Of a stretch of 13,733 nt of DNA, positions 13,620-13,733 are shown piece after piece. The number at the start of each line of letters is the position of its first letter. Position 1 is the first letter of the stretch. Under the pieces are notes generated by a model, which saw only the letters and a program-made list of their open reading frames with translations, was not told the origin of the DNA and did not search any database. The translations under genes were made by a program, and so were the position numbers. This stretch comes from an uncultured bacterium. Its GTDB lineage: Bacteria; Planctomycetota; UBA8108. The stretch lies in the NCBI GenBank assembly GCA_913050545.1, contig CAJWZY010000025.1, forward strand, positions 1 through 13,733, given 5' to 3'.

Positions 13620-13733
13620 ATGAACGAGTCTCTCAAAGGGGCTGAAGAGAAAAGACTCGTCAGCCTCGAAGTACCAGCATGCAGATGCGGGCCTGTTCGC
13701 ACTGCAGCATCAGACCTGGTCCTGGATGAAATC
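13620..13733 (+). CDS. Possible start of an unrecognised gene running off the right edge
   Basis: ATG at 13620 opens a frame of 38 codons that is still open at the window end (MNESLKGAEEKRLVSLEVP...). No Shine-Dalgarno sequence precedes it and the residues match no family I know. An inverted repeat (ACGAGTCT 13624-13631, AGACTCGT 13653-13660) lies inside it. The frame may be chance. Confidence 0.2.
   Translation, partial: MNESLKGAEEKRLVSLEVPACRCGPVRTAASDLVLDEI

Noticed and set aside
13624..13660. Inverted repeat ACGAGTCT/AGACTCGT as a terminator or attachment site
   Set aside because: No T-run follows on either strand and no integrase or mobile gene is near; with 8-bp arms it may be chance.

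Overview
The window looks like a piece of Gram-negative bacterial chromosome with moderately high G+C, most plausibly a member of the Planctomycetota or a neighbouring phylum. The grounds are an Omp85/BamA protein (so an outer membrane), a DUF1570-like secreted protein whose N-terminal helical-repeat region is of a kind common in planctomycetes, a DUF2203 protein, an endonuclease III-like HhH protein of a planctomycete-like type, and a subtilase with an acidic NGxDDDxNGxxDD-type loop. This placement is an inference from protein style, not from a search. No insertion sequence, phage gene, CRISPR array, tRNA or rRNA was seen; most of the region reads as ordinary core genome.

Layout. 1-2785 (+): the tail of a probable nusA, then infB (TTG start with a strong ribosome binding site) and rbfA, the conserved translation/ribosome-maturation cluster. 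2786-3898 (-): a soluble GAF-like/GGDEF diguanylate cyclase whose stop abuts the rbfA stop. 4029-4853 (+): an isolated XdhC/CoxI-type molybdoenzyme maturation protein with a promoter placed so that the mRNA may be leaderless. 4898-6847 (-): an exported S8 subtilase with intact catalytic residues and a C-terminal PDZ domain. 7072-7764 (+): an endonuclease III-like HhH protein without the catalytic lysine or iron-sulfur cysteines, with a histone-like basic tail; its leader has a consensus promoter and an intrinsic terminator hairpin just before the ribosome binding site. 7844-8659 (+): a YebC/TACO1 protein. 8686-9147 (-): DUF2203. 9424-11835 (+): BamA. 12027-13442 (+): an exported DUF1570/peptidase-MA-like protein without a recognisable zinc motif, closed by a good intrinsic terminator. 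13509-13733 holds no confident gene.

How it works together. nusA-infB-rbfA couple transcription elongation, translation initiation and 30S maturation. The rest is a series of short or single-gene units in alternating orientation. BamA, the subtilase and the DUF1570-like protein belong to the cell envelope. The regions that genes do not explain are the leader of the HhH gene (candidate attenuator), a 61-base imperfect hairpin upstream of bamA (9294-9354), and a possible three-way-junction fold after the last terminator (13512-13576). I found no convincing new multi-gene system; the best leads are these RNA-scale structures and two apparent pseudoenzymes.
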